Positions 18,201 through 26,442 of a DNA stretch of 64,000 nt are shown in pieces (position 1 is the first letter of the stretch; each line of letters begins with the position of its first letter). The notes beneath the pieces were generated by a model that saw only the letters and a list, made by a program, of their open reading frames with translations, made no database searches and was not told the origin of the DNA. This DNA is from Chloroflexota bacterium (lineage in GTDB: Bacteria; Chloroflexota; Anaerolineae; Anaerolineales; Villigracilaceae): contig JACRPQ010000013.1 in NCBI GenBank assembly GCA_016223135.1, positions 105,058 to 169,057 of the forward strand, read 5' to 3'. Position numbers and translations under genes: made by a program.

Positions 18201-19592
18201 CTATTTTGCCAGCTTGGTCAGTGTTGGCAATAGGGCTAGATCGCCAAATCCCTTCACCTTCTGACAAATACACTTCTTATCGAAATTTGTTGTTCCTCGG
18301 TTGGATAAACCAGTGAGGAAATCATAATTTATTCGGCTGATTTCTCCAGCGTCGCCCATAAAATTTGTGAGTAGATGAATAAACAGGGATACGGCAGAAC
18401 TTGCTACGCTTGATGTAAAACTTATTACTGCCGGCGTCTTGGAATCAATATCCTCGACATATCCTTGTTCAAGCAGGTGTCGTCGCTCTTCAATCGGCAT
18501 GCTCTCTGTTGCAATTCTCTCGGATCGGAGGAATTGCTTGCACCACAGGCAGGGCTTATCCGGTCGAAGAATATCCATTGTGCCTATTGCGTGAGAAATC
18601 ACACCAGCATCAGATGTGATTCGGACACCAAGGTTGATGGTTGGAATCATATACTGATAGGCAATCTGGTTGACAATAGAACGACCCCAATGTTCATCTG
18701 TGCAGAGAAAGAGAACATCTCGACCCAGTAGTAGCGAAGCAGTCTTACCCAACACTACATTTTGACTGACTGCACGAATCTGCGCATTCGGATTTATCCT
18801 TCTTAGATTCGAAGCAACCAGGTTAACCTTATACTCAGAAAAGAATCTAGATTTCCTTACTGACCCATAATACGTACCGTAGACACGAGAAAGATTTGTC
18901 GGAGAAAATTTATCAGGATCAATCAGTACGAGATCCAAAACCCCAAGTCGCACTAATTGTTCGGAAATGGGCGAACCTGTTCCTCCTAGCCCAATGATGC
19001 CCACCTTGGCGCGGGAGATAGCCAATTGCCCATCTTTCCCAAATGCCCTTACTTGACGGTCATACAAATCCAGTTTGGCTGAACCGCTTGAAACCTTTTG
19101 CAATTCAATTTTTTGAATGTGGTGTCCTATCACAACAATCTCGTCCAGGTGGATAGGCTGGGAATTATTTGCAAGCCATATCCTGCCTGTAGTATTGTCG
19201 GGAGTAAAAAGCAGACTTGCTATAGGCGCTCTTGCTAGGATGAATTGTCGAAGGGTATTTGCAATCCTCTCCTCCCCATAATCATCCGATTGTGAATATC
19301 TTAGTCCACTTGGATGACTATGACATATCACTGCCCCTAATTGGTTTGCCTCACACAAGGCGATCAAGCCATTAATAGCCTGAGGTGCAACTTCAAGGCG
19401 ATATTCGTTTTGAACCAACATCATGTGTTTGGGAACTGAAATGGGTCGTCTTACGAGAATATCTGTTTGATCGCCATATTCAGCGATTCCTGCTAATGCA
19501 AAAGCTCCCGCTTCATCCGGTAAATCAGCCAAGACCATACTGCGCAGTTTATCAAAATCTTTACGAGAGATTTTTAACCTGTATTTTTTCAT
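18201..19592 (-). CDS. JAB deubiquitinase-E1 activating enzyme fusion
   Basis: The product is 463 residues. The N-terminal JAB/JAMM metalloprotease domain has ICHSHPSGLRYSQSDD, which supplies the two His and the Asp that bind zinc. From about residue 190 an E1/ThiF domain follows with VGIIGLGGTGSPISEQL (ATP site) and LIDPDKFSPTNLSR. Late cysteines (CLWC, CIC) could bind metal or carry the thioester. The protein would both remove and activate a ubiquitin-like protein. The E2 stop overlaps its start as ATGA. Fusion of the two opposing activities on one chain is notable. Antiphage function is inferred from related bacterial operons. Confidence 0.85.
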   Translation of the reverse strand: MKKYRLKISRKDFDKLRSMVLADLPDEAGAFALAGIAEYGDQTDILVRRPISVPKHMMLVQNEYRLEVAPQAINGLIALCEANQLGAVICHSHPSGLRYSQSDDYGEERIANTLRQFILARAPIASLLFTPDNTTGRIWLANNSQPIHLDEIVVIGHHIQKIELQKVSSGSAKLDLYDRQVRAFGKDGQLAISRAKVGIIGLGGTGSPISEQLVRLGVLDLVLIDPDKFSPTNLSRVYGTYYGSVRKSRFFSEYKVNLVASNLRRINPNAQIRAVSQNVVLGKTASLLLGRDVLFLCTDEHWGRSIVNQIAYQYMIPTINLGVRITSDAGVISHAIGTMDILRPDKPCLWCKQFLRSERIATESMPIEERRHLLEQGYVEDIDSKTPAVISFTSSVASSAVSLFIHLLTNFMGDAGEISRINYDFLTGLSNRGTTNFDKKCICQKVKGFGDLALLPTLTKLAK

Positions 19593-19978
19593 TGGTTGCT
19601 CTTCACAGCTCTAGCAAGACCGTTGTTTACAAACTCCAGATACATGGATAAATTTCCAATACTAGGATTCCAACCTTGAGGATGCCAAGAAAATCTCCGC
19701 CACTGTTGACCGAGGTGATCTTCAAGCGAATCTGCATTAGTAGGTGTCCGTCCATCTTCGCACAACAAGTCTGGCGCCGTCCAGAACATGTCTGGGTTGC
19801 CGTTTGGATATGATATGGGTATGCGTAACAGCAATCTGGTGCTTTGCTTGTTATACATTGGAGGCAGTGGATAATCATCCAATATTATATTTGCAAACCC
19901 ATCCCCCTCGATCAATTCCACCTTGTAACCACCATCTCTCAAGCCCGCAATTTCTTGAAGCAGGATGTCGGTCAACAT
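19589..19978 (-). CDS. Prokaryotic E2-like conjugating enzyme (Prok-E2_E-like)
   Basis: The product is 129 residues. A UBC-like order is seen: strands ending LLLRIPISYPNGNPDMFWTA, then PDLLCEDGRTPTNA with a candidate catalytic Cys, then QQWRRFSWHPQGWNP and a final helix. This pattern fits the bacterial E2 family E. The start at 19,978 is chosen because it lies one base after the Ubl stop; a longer frame to 20,113 would run through the Ubl gene. The gene sits between Ubl and JAB-E1, as expected for a conjugation pathway. Confidence 0.7.
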   Translation of the reverse strand: MLTDILLQEIAGLRDGGYKVELIEGDGFANIILDDYPLPPMYNKQSTRLLLRIPISYPNGNPDMFWTAPDLLCEDGRTPTNADSLEDHLGQQWRRFSWHPQGWNPSIGNLSMYLEFVNNGLARAVKSNQ

Positions 19979-19979
19979 A

Positions 19980-20219
19980 TCAGCCGAAGGTCCCAGGCGG
20001 CACAACGCGGTAACGTTGACCGTTTTCAATTTGGACAGGCGCAGTAATCTGAATATCGTCAACTGGCAGCTGACCCTCCGGGTCCGGCGATTTGTTGACC
20101 AGCCATACCTCATAGTCGCTTGGAGCCCCCACCGCGTCTCTGAAATCCTGTGGAGTAAGTTCGGACTTCTCGAAGTGGTACGGTTTTTGGTTGATATGAA
20201 TAGTGATTTTCTTTGTCAT
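19980..20219 (-). CDS. Ubiquitin-like modifier (multiubiquitin-family beta-grasp)
   Basis: The product is 79 residues, a single beta-grasp unit starting MTKKITIHINQKPYHFEK and ending PPGTFG. The exposed C-terminal Gly means no processing is needed before activation by E1. Proteins of the multiubiquitin family (PF14452) share the start and tail. AGGAG lies 9 bases before the ATG at 20,219; the longer frame to 20,294 has no such site. First gene of the Ubl-E2-JAB/E1 operon, facing away from the sigma-like gene. Confidence 0.8.
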   Translation of the reverse strand: MTKKITIHINQKPYHFEKSELTPQDFRDAVGAPSDYEVWLVNKSPDPEGQLPVDDIQITAPVQIENGQRYRVVPPGTFG

Positions 20220-20317
20220 GATATTTCTCCTAAGTTGGAATGGAAGAATTCGCAATGTTGACAAGCCATTGCCGAATTCTCCTCTGCCGCCCAATTAGAG
20301 AAGCGGCTTTCATGCCT

Positions 20318-20382
20318 GTTAATACCGGCGTGCTACAAATTTTTGCCATTTTGACCAAAAACTGGCGGATGGCGGTATTAAC
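20318..20382. promoter_or_regulatory. Inverted repeat in the divergent control region
   Basis: Perfect 10-bp arms GTTAATACCG (20,318-20,327) and CGGTATTAAC (20,373-20,382) lie in the 285-base gap between the Ubl operon and the sigma-like gene. It could be an operator or a pair of promoter elements read by that sigma-like factor. No match to a known binding site is claimed. Confidence 0.4.
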
Positions 20383-20504
20383 TGATTGGATCACACGGTC
20401 GCGTTGATTTGTGTGATTTGTCGTAAAATTGATCTATCCAATCATAAAGAAGGAATAAGAATCCAATGCCAGGGCATACCTAAATCTTCAACAGGGAGGT
20501 TATT

Positions 20505-21146
20505 TTGGACGAGAAAAAAAGACAACTTCTAAATGATTTTCCGTGGGAAGAAACCTACCCTAAACTTGTGGCGTTTGCGGAGTGGGTTATTCAAGGGAAG
20601 AACTGGAGTTCCGGCGTTCTTCCCAAAGGACAAACTGCGGAAACCATCGTACAAGATGTGATTACGAAGACCCTCACTGGGAAGCGGAATTGGGACCCTG
20701 AAAGGGGAGACTTGCTCGATTGGTTGAAATGGGTGATTAAGAGCGATATCAGCCATTTAGCGGAATCGGCTGCCAACAAACGCGACGTGCGTCTAGATAG
20801 TCTCAGTAACGATCCGGCAGTTGACCAAATCGAGTACAAGGCGGGCCGTGAGTCACGTGTCAGGCCTCAGGACGCCTCTCCTGAAGAAGCAATGATTGCG
20901 GTTGAGACGGAAGATGAACTGATGGCTTCCGCCAGATTGAAAATCGATTCGTTGTTGGAGGCGTGCAGTGGAAAACCTGAACTTGAAGAGATTGTTTATG
21001 CTATAAGCGACGGTAAATGTTCTGCTAAACCACAGGATTTGTCCAAGTATCTAGGCAGGCCAATCAAAAATATAAACCAACGTCTGCGCGCGTTGCGGCG
21101 AAGGGCATCCAAAATAAGAATAGAGGCCGAAAATGGACGAGAATAA
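20505..21146 (+). CDS. Sigma-factor-like regulator (ECF-like)
   Basis: The product is 213 residues, starting at TTG with GGAGGT just upstream. Residues about 15-85 (LPKGQTAETIVQDVITKTL ... DPERGDLLDWLKWVIKS) resemble sigma region 2. Residues about 140-205 (ELEEIVYAISDGK...DLSKYLGRPIKNINQRL) resemble the region-4 helix-turn-helix. It heads a plus-strand operon opposite the ubiquitin-like operon. It overlaps the next gene by 14 bases. It probably controls the module, but its target promoter is not identified. Confidence 0.6.
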   Translation: MDEKKRQLLNDFPWEETYPKLVAFAEWVIQGKNWSSGVLPKGQTAETIVQDVITKTLTGKRNWDPERGDLLDWLKWVIKSDISHLAESAANKRDVRLDSLSNDPAVDQIEYKAGRESRVRPQDASPEEAMIAVETEDELMASARLKIDSLLEACSGKPELEEIVYAISDGKCSAKPQDLSKYLGRPIKNINQRLRALRRRASKIRIEAENGRE

Positions 21147-21579
21147 ATCCAAGAGATCTGATCTGGATATCGCGAACGAATTCGACCGCTTGTTTAATGA
21201 AATACCGGAACCAGAAACCGACGAGGAAATCCGGGAATTCTTGGTGGAATCCGGATATGATCCTGAAGCTCTGAAGGCTCAAGGCAGGGAGTTTGTACAC
21301 AACTTAATAGCCACCAACTGGCGCTTTGTTTCTTCCAATGAGATTGATGAAGCCGTAACCAAAATTGATGAAGTACCCACCCGGAAGGAATGGAGTCGCA
21401 GTCAATTAACGAAAGCGATCCAAAAATTGTCGGCCGCCCTTACTATCGGCGGAAAACAACCCTCTCTGGCTTTTCGGAATCTGGAAGAACTAACCGACTC
21501 CGACTTAGCAGTCATCCTCCAGGAACTTGAGTATAAAGCTCGCGCTAGTGGAGTTGATTTTGATTTGAGTCAAGGTTAG
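21133..21579 (+). CDS. Hypothetical small acidic protein, possible anti-sigma or adapter
   Basis: The product is 148 residues, acidic, helical and without membrane segments or recognised motifs. It overlaps the sigma-like gene start-to-stop and lies one base before the ImmA/IrrE gene. A protein between a sigma factor and a protease is well placed to be an inhibitor that the protease destroys; this is inference from order only. Confidence 0.5.
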   Translation: MDENKSKRSDLDIANEFDRLFNEIPEPETDEEIREFLVESGYDPEALKAQGREFVHNLIATNWRFVSSNEIDEAVTKIDEVPTRKEWSRSQLTKAIQKLSAALTIGGKQPSLAFRNLEELTDSDLAVILQELEYKARASGVDFDLSQG

Positions 21580-21580
21580 G

Positions 21581-22393
21581 ATGAGCTCTGCTGAAACAAT
21601 TGCAAACCTGGTCCTAGACAGGCTTGACATTTCTAGGGTGGATGATCTTCTACTGTTGAAGGAAATTGTCTACGCCCGTGGTGCTATTCTCCGAGAGCAT
21701 CCGTTGGAAGGAGCTGAGGCGTGCCTATTGGTGGGGCCTGGCAGACCGATCATTACTGTGTCATCCTCGCCATTAATCAGCCATCATCGCCGACGTTTTT
21801 CCATTGCACACGAACTTGGTCATCTTGAGATGCATCGAGGCACAGGCTTGCTGATAAACTGCACAAAAGGGGATATTCAGGACATGCCTAACGACACAGG
21901 TGTTGATACTGAGCAGGAAGCAAATCAGTTTGCCTCGGCCTTTTTGCTTCCAGCCAGATTTGTGGAAAAGCCATTCGTGGAAAACGAACCCTCCTTCGAC
22001 ATTATTTCTGAATGGGCAATGCGGCTTGATACATCCCTGACCGCGACCTCATTTAGATTTACGCGATTTACACCTGAGCCGGTGGCTGTTGTATATTCTG
22101 TTCGCGGTAATATCCAATATTTTCAGCCGTCCGAAGGATTCGCTGAACTTGGAGTTTTTCCTGATGTGAAAAACCCGGTGGGGAGCAACACCGATGCGAG
22201 AAGATTATTCAATGGCATGGACATAAAGGGTGAGTGGCGCGAAGTAAGAGCCCTTGAATGGTTCCGTGATAACAGGGATGCCTTTGATAAAACCGATGTG
22301 ATTCGGGAATGGTCAATTCATATGCCATCATATGAGGCTGTTTTGAGTCTATTATGGGTACACAAACCCCTTGGGGAAATTGATGATTGGTAA
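21581..22393 (+). CDS. ImmA/IrrE-family metallopeptidase
   Basis: The product is 270 residues. The zinc site is RFSIAHELGHLEMHRG (HExxH), followed about 40 residues later by EQEANQFASAFLLPA, the third-ligand Glu helix of ImmA/IrrE (COG2856) proteins. A C-terminal domain follows. The family cleaves repressors in mobile elements and DdrO in Deinococcus. It starts one base after the previous stop, in an operon with the sigma-like gene. It likely relieves repression of the module on stress or invasion (inference). Confidence 0.85.
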   Translation: MSSAETIANLVLDRLDISRVDDLLLLKEIVYARGAILREHPLEGAEACLLVGPGRPIITVSSSPLISHHRRRFSIAHELGHLEMHRGTGLLINCTKGDIQDMPNDTGVDTEQEANQFASAFLLPARFVEKPFVENEPSFDIISEWAMRLDTSLTATSFRFTRFTPEPVAVVYSVRGNIQYFQPSEGFAELGVFPDVKNPVGSNTDARRLFNGMDIKGEWREVRALEWFRDNRDAFDKTDVIREWSIHMPSYEAVLSLLWVHKPLGEIDDW

Positions 22394-22442
22394 TTCTCAT
22401 CTTGGGGAAATCCGTAGAAATGTTTTTGCAGGAAAGCAATAA

Positions 22443-23549
22443 TCAGTTAGGAATCACTTTACCCCACTCTATCACTGGCAATTCCCCAAACCTTCGTGAA
22501 CTTCCCATCACCACTGCCACCTCATTCGGTAAATCCACGCACGCCCAGTGCGCAGCCTCGTGCACCCAGTTCGTGCTCAACTGCGCATACACCAACCGCA
22601 CCCCGGTTCGTTCACATAACCTCCATGCCTGAGCCAGCCTCTTCGTCGTAATCTCTGTGATTTCGTTCCGATCCTTGTGATCATCACCGACTTCCATCCA
22701 GAACAAAGTTTCATATCCCTGAATTCTCCCCCACGCCAGCCCGTCCGGGATCACGGAGAGTTCGGGGATACGGACTTCGCTCCAACCCGTCCAAATCTCT
22801 GCCTGGGGCCACGCGGAATTCAACCATGTAGACCAAACGCGGGAGATCCGCCGGTGTTCATATCCGATCTGCTGGAGATTCTCTTCTTTTCGAGAGGTAA
22901 ACTCTATCCCTTTCGGAATCCCCCAACTCCGCAATGCCAGGGATAGTCCCTTGGAGCGGAGATGCCAAAGCGGAAACAGATCCATTTGAGCGGGTCTGGC
23001 TTTGCCGCGACGTATTTTCGGGCTGGTTTTGTACACAACCAGTTCCTTCTCCTCAAGATGAGCAAGCAAGTTTTTTGTCACGTCAACGGGCAAACCTACC
23101 AGCGATGCAATCTCCTCCTCATCCCCTTTTTCCATCCTGCCCAACGCCTGCAAACAACGCAATTCCTCCAAAGGGAGGGGAGCTTGTTTTTCCTCCACAA
23201 CCGGGGGGTGGGGAAGCGGTGAATGAAACAAGCGCGGCGGGCGAGAAAAATCCAACCAGTCCGGAATCTTGTCTGCCATCGTCACAGCATAAGGCAATGC
23301 CAGCCCCTTCAGCGAACGCCTGACCTCCAGCATGAACCACTCGCCAGGCGCATCCACCTGCACCCATAATGATGCGCCTGGACGTTTTCTGTTGGCGTGT
23401 GACGCCATCCGCCCCAAGGGTTCCTCATAGCAGAATGGCGGGACACATGCGCGGGCGTCAATGCGGAAGATAAATGTGTCCGTCCAACCGTTCTGAAATG
23501 GCAGGCTGACCCAATCCGAGAAAGTCACATTTCCAATGCGGACGGTCAT
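22443..23549 (-). CDS. Replication-relaxation-like protein with winged helix and PD-(D/E)XK-like end
   Basis: The product is 368 residues. A winged-helix region lies near residues 130-180 (LQALGRMEKGDEEEIASLV...). The C-terminal part has PDGLAW and then FWMEVGDDHKDRNEI, a Pro-Asp...Glu-x-x-x-Lys-like arrangement seen in replication-relaxation and related element proteins. An ATG at 23,549 lies just after the M23 peptidase stop; one at 23,564 is also possible. It closes the T4SS-like operon. Its 3' end is duplicated at 17.9 kb. Confidence 0.5.
   Translation of the reverse strand: MTVRIGNVTFSDWVSLPFQNGWTDTFIFRIDARACVPPFCYEEPLGRMASHANRKRPGASLWVQVDAPGEWFMLEVRRSLKGLALPYAVTMADKIPDWLDFSRPPRLFHSPLPHPPVVEEKQAPLPLEELRCLQALGRMEKGDEEEIASLVGLPVDVTKNLLAHLEEKELVVYKTSPKIRRGKARPAQMDLFPLWHLRSKGLSLALRSWGIPKGIEFTSRKEENLQQIGYEHRRISRVWSTWLNSAWPQAEIWTGWSEVRIPELSVIPDGLAWGRIQGYETLFWMEVGDDHKDRNEITEITTKRLAQAWRLCERTGVRLVYAQLSTNWVHEAAHWACVDLPNEVAVVMGSSRRFGELPVIEWGKVIPN
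22461..22732. repeat. Direct repeat, right copy (272 bp)
   Basis: This is the right partner of 17,904-18,175 and lies within the intact 3' end of the replication-relaxation-like gene, so it is probably the original copy. Confidence 0.85.
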
Positions 23550-23551
23550 GC

Positions 23552-24256
23552 TTAATCCGAACACCCGATGTTGATGTATTCCTCTTCGGTGAAGAAGGAT
23601 TGCGGGTTGAGCCAGACGTAACTCTTTTCCCCGGTCTTGTGCTTGATGCCATAATGCAGGTGTGCGCCCGTACTGTTACCGGTGTTGCCGCTCAAACCAA
23701 CCACGTCGCCGTAACGCAAAATATCACCTGTGGATGCCTGAACACTGCTCAGATGCGCCAGCCAGATTTGGTAGCCGTTGTTTTCAATAACGACCAGATT
23801 TCCCCAGGGACCATTCGAACCTGCCCACACGACCTTCCCGCCCATTGTGGTATGCACGGGCGTTCCCTCATTCACGGGAAAATCATCCCCGGTGTGAGAC
23901 TTATAGTTAGGGTCATGGAAAGTACAACCGAGCAAGGGTTTGTCATACCACGTACTCCAATGCTGGATAGGTCCAACGAGCGGCAAGCCGTAGATATCCG
24001 ATTCTGGACCGGTGTATCCATCCCACAAAACGGCGCTCAGGCCGGCAGGAGCCGAGTCGTCCGTGTAAGAACCATTGTCGCTGGTCTCGCTGTATTGCGG
24101 CACGTCGAACAGCCACTGCTCGACGCCCGGCTGCGCCCAGGACGGTAATTGGGGAATTGTGAGAACAACAATCATCACATACCCCACAACCAAAGCCGCC
24201 CCGCAAAGCAACGGGGCGGTCATCAATGCGATGGAAAGACGGAAGAAGCCCTTCAC
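23552..24256 (-). CDS. M23-family peptidoglycan endopeptidase
   Basis: The product is 234 residues, starting at GTG (24,256), which shares a base with the TadB-like stop (TAGTG). A membrane segment near residues 5-35 is followed by a linker and a LytM domain: HTGDDFPV supplies a His/Asp zinc pair and HLHYGIK the His-x-His. Such enzymes open the wall for secretion machines or pili. The longer open frame to 24,505 lies inside the TadB-like gene and is not used. Confidence 0.82.
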   Translation of the reverse strand: MKGFFRLSIALMTAPLLCGAALVVGYVMIVVLTIPQLPSWAQPGVEQWLFDVPQYSETSDNGSYTDDSAPAGLSAVLWDGYTGPESDIYGLPLVGPIQHWSTWYDKPLLGCTFHDPNYKSHTGDDFPVNEGTPVHTTMGGKVVWAGSNGPWGNLVVIENNGYQIWLAHLSSVQASTGDILRYGDVVGLSGNTGNSTGAHLHYGIKHKTGEKSYVWLNPQSFFTEEEYINIGCSD

Positions 24257-25188
24257 TAGAGAACCCGACCCAGACGGTCCAGGCGAATCTCTCCCTGCCC
24301 ACCAGCCTGCAAGCCCATCGAGGCTTCGATGGATAGACCATTGCGGATCATCCTCATGGAAAGCCAGTACGAAATGCCTGAGCCGATGATGACAGGCGAC
24401 AACAGCAACGGATTGGCGGAATACAACTTCCCAACCTCGGGTGTAGTAATTGCAATCAAGACAAGCACGGCAGGCGGAAAGAGCGCAAGAAAGCGCGCTT
24501 GCCATTCCACACCCTTCGCCGCGGCGCGAGCACGGGATAAAACCTCCACGACAGTGCCCAATGTCTTTCGGAGCGAAGCAACCAAAGGTCCGATCTCGAT
24601 GCGCCCTTCGATGGAGGCAAGAAGGGAGGTGGCAACAATGTCCACCGCGGGATTATCCCAGGCAGTCGTCCACTCGCGCACAGCGAGCGCGGCTTCATCG
24701 GCAGGTGCAGTCCGCAGGCGAACGACCAGATCACCCAACACCATCCGCCCATCGGGACCGACAGCCTGCGCCGCGTCGTCCAGCGCGTCGCCCAAGGGTT
24801 TGCCTTGCGAAAGCAGTGTCTCCACCACGCCCAGACCGCGCAGGATGTCTTTGGCTTGCTTCAAGCGGAATTCCTGGCGTTTATCTGAAAGAGTCCCTGC
24901 ATACAGCAATCCGCCTGCAATCGCAAACAGGATGGCAGGGAAGAGTCCCAAAAACATTCCGCCTGCCAGTCCACCGCCGACCCATGCCAGAAAGCCGTAG
25001 GCAATCTGGTTGAAGGTCAGCCCGGTTCCGGTCTGACGCGCAAACTTCTCCGGATCGAATTTCTTCTTCGGCTGGGCGATGCCCATCGCGCGCGCCATGC
25101 CCGCTTCATCCACCGTACGCCGCCAGCCTAACGTGATGGGGATGGCGGCCAACGCGAGCGCCGCAATCAGGGAAATCAAAGTGATCAT
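24256..25188 (-). CDS. TadB-like inner-membrane platform protein (T2SSF domain)
   Basis: The product is 310 residues. Two N-terminal and two C-terminal membrane segments flank a helical cytoplasmic T2SSF domain (LSQGKPLGDALDDAAQAVG...). This is the layout of TadB in Flp pilus assembly. AGGAG precedes the ATG at 25,188. A TadC-like partner lies at 42.1-42.95 kb, far from it in the same backbone. The ATPase TadA that would act with them is not in the window. Confidence 0.7.
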   Translation of the reverse strand: MITLISLIAALALAAIPITLGWRRTVDEAGMARAMGIAQPKKKFDPEKFARQTGTGLTFNQIAYGFLAWVGGGLAGGMFLGLFPAILFAIAGGLLYAGTLSDKRQEFRLKQAKDILRGLGVVETLLSQGKPLGDALDDAAQAVGPDGRMVLGDLVVRLRTAPADEAALAVREWTTAWDNPAVDIVATSLLASIEGRIEIGPLVASLRKTLGTVVEVLSRARAAAKGVEWQARFLALFPPAVLVLIAITTPEVGKLYSANPLLLSPVIIGSGISYWLSMRMIRNGLSIEASMGLQAGGQGEIRLDRLGRVL

Positions 25189-25198
25189 TTCTCTTCTC

Positions 25199-25666
25199 CT
25201 ACCTGAACCAAATCGAAAGTTCTTCCGCCCCGCCGTTTGCCAGCCAAACGGCAAAGTACACGCCCACGACACCGAGCAGGGCGGTGAGCAATGGATAGAC
25301 TCCCACTTCATTCCAAGCCAGGTCAATGGGATGAATCACCGTTTGCGCGGCAAAGGATGGCGCGTTACGTTCAAACGTTGGGCGTTCGGATTTTTGTTTT
25401 GGTGGATTTACCGATTCTGTTCTGCGCGTGGCGGTCTGCTGGTTGACGTACTGCCTCGTCTGCATGGCGTAGCGGAAGCGGCGCGTCAGCCAGACTTCGG
25501 GCGGGACGCGGTCGGGTCCAAGTCGCAGTAACGCCAACGCCATGAACCCGACCAGCACCAGAAAACCAATCACCACCTTTCCGGCAAAAGATAGCGGAAG
25601 GAATAAACACAGCACTGCCAGGAGCGCCCCGGCGCCGAGGATGCCGATGTCACGATTGTTAAACAT
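25199..25666 (-). CDS. Membrane protein of the T4SS-like operon
   Basis: The product is 155 residues. Two close membrane segments near residues 8-45 precede a polar region with LTRRFRYAMQTRQYVNQQ, and a last segment is near residue 130. Early paired segments and a basic stretch recall VirB3/PrgI-type proteins, but no firm motif is present. It lies 5 bases after the VirB2-like gene. Confidence 0.5.
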   Translation of the reverse strand: MFNNRDIGILGAGALLAVLCLFLPLSFAGKVVIGFLVLVGFMALALLRLGPDRVPPEVWLTRRFRYAMQTRQYVNQQTATRRTESVNPPKQKSERPTFERNAPSFAAQTVIHPIDLAWNEVGVYPLLTALLGVVGVYFAVWLANGGAEELSIWFR

Positions 25667-25670
25667 GGAC

Positions 25671-25937
25671 TCAAAACGGCGCTTCAGGCTGGAAATTTTT
25701 TAGTAACTCGCCGATCTGCGGCAGAAAGAGAAACGCAAACAGAACGATGATGACCAGCCCGACCACGCCGATGATCGCCATCGAGGTCATGCGGCTGCCT
25801 CCAAAAGCCATGCCGGCCGTGCCTTGCAGAACGAAATACAAACCACCTAGCAATGCCACGACGATCAACAAGCCGGCCATGAACGCCCAGGCATCGCGGG
25901 CAATCGCCAGAATTTGTTCCATGATGGGGTCGAACAT
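25671..25937 (-). CDS. VirB2/TrbC-like two-segment membrane protein
   Basis: The product is 88 residues, almost wholly two hydrophobic helices (residues 17-40 and 52-75) joined by GGSRMTS. Size and shape match VirB2/TrbC pilin-like subunits. It sits next to a VirB3-like gene and near a TrbL-like gene. Family assignment is by topology only. Confidence 0.5.
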   Translation of the reverse strand: MFDPIMEQILAIARDAWAFMAGLLIVVALLGGLYFVLQGTAGMAFGGSRMTSMAIIGVVGLVIIVLFAFLFLPQIGELLKNFQPEAPF

Positions 25938-25959
25938 AAAATCATTCTCCTTTCACGTT

Positions 25960-26442
25960 TCAACAGGTTCCGAGAAACCAGGCGGCAAGGGGCAGCGCCG
26001 CGCCAGCCAAGATCATTCCGAAAATGGCTTCCCCGCATTCGATCAGCGCATTGGCAAAGGTGGACGCGCCGCCAATCGAGGCGGAGAGCATGGAGGTGAA
26101 CGCCGCCTTGAGCATGCGCAGCGCCGCCAGCCCGCCGATCAATCCAGATGCAAGTGTTCCCAGTTCACTGATCGGCCCGCACCCGCCTCCGCCCGGCAGG
26201 GAGGACTGCAAGGCGTTCACGATTTGCGGGATTCCCAGGAAGGCAAACAAGCCTATGACAACAATCGACAACAGCGCGGATACGGACTCCCACACCCACA
26301 GGTTCGCGCCCAAGACGCTGGCGGAACTCACGCGCAGCATCTGGGCGATTCCAGCCAGAAGCGCAAATGCTAGGAAAGCGCCCGCGAGCGCCATCCACGC
26401 TTCGCGCAGAAAGGTGAGTAACAGGGATGATGCTTCGGTCAT
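25960..26442 (-). CDS. Multi-pass membrane protein, T4SS-like
   Basis: The product is 160 residues with four likely membrane segments and a Gly-rich loop (LPGGGGCGPIS). Its ATG at 26,442 overlaps the preceding ATPase stop as ATGA, which rules out the longer frame to 26,583. Function within the secretion machine is unknown. Confidence 0.55.
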   Translation of the reverse strand: MTEASSLLLTFLREAWMALAGAFLAFALLAGIAQMLRVSSASVLGANLWVWESVSALLSIVVIGLFAFLGIPQIVNALQSSLPGGGGCGPISELGTLASGLIGGLAALRMLKAAFTSMLSASIGGASTFANALIECGEAIFGMILAGAALPLAAWFLGTC

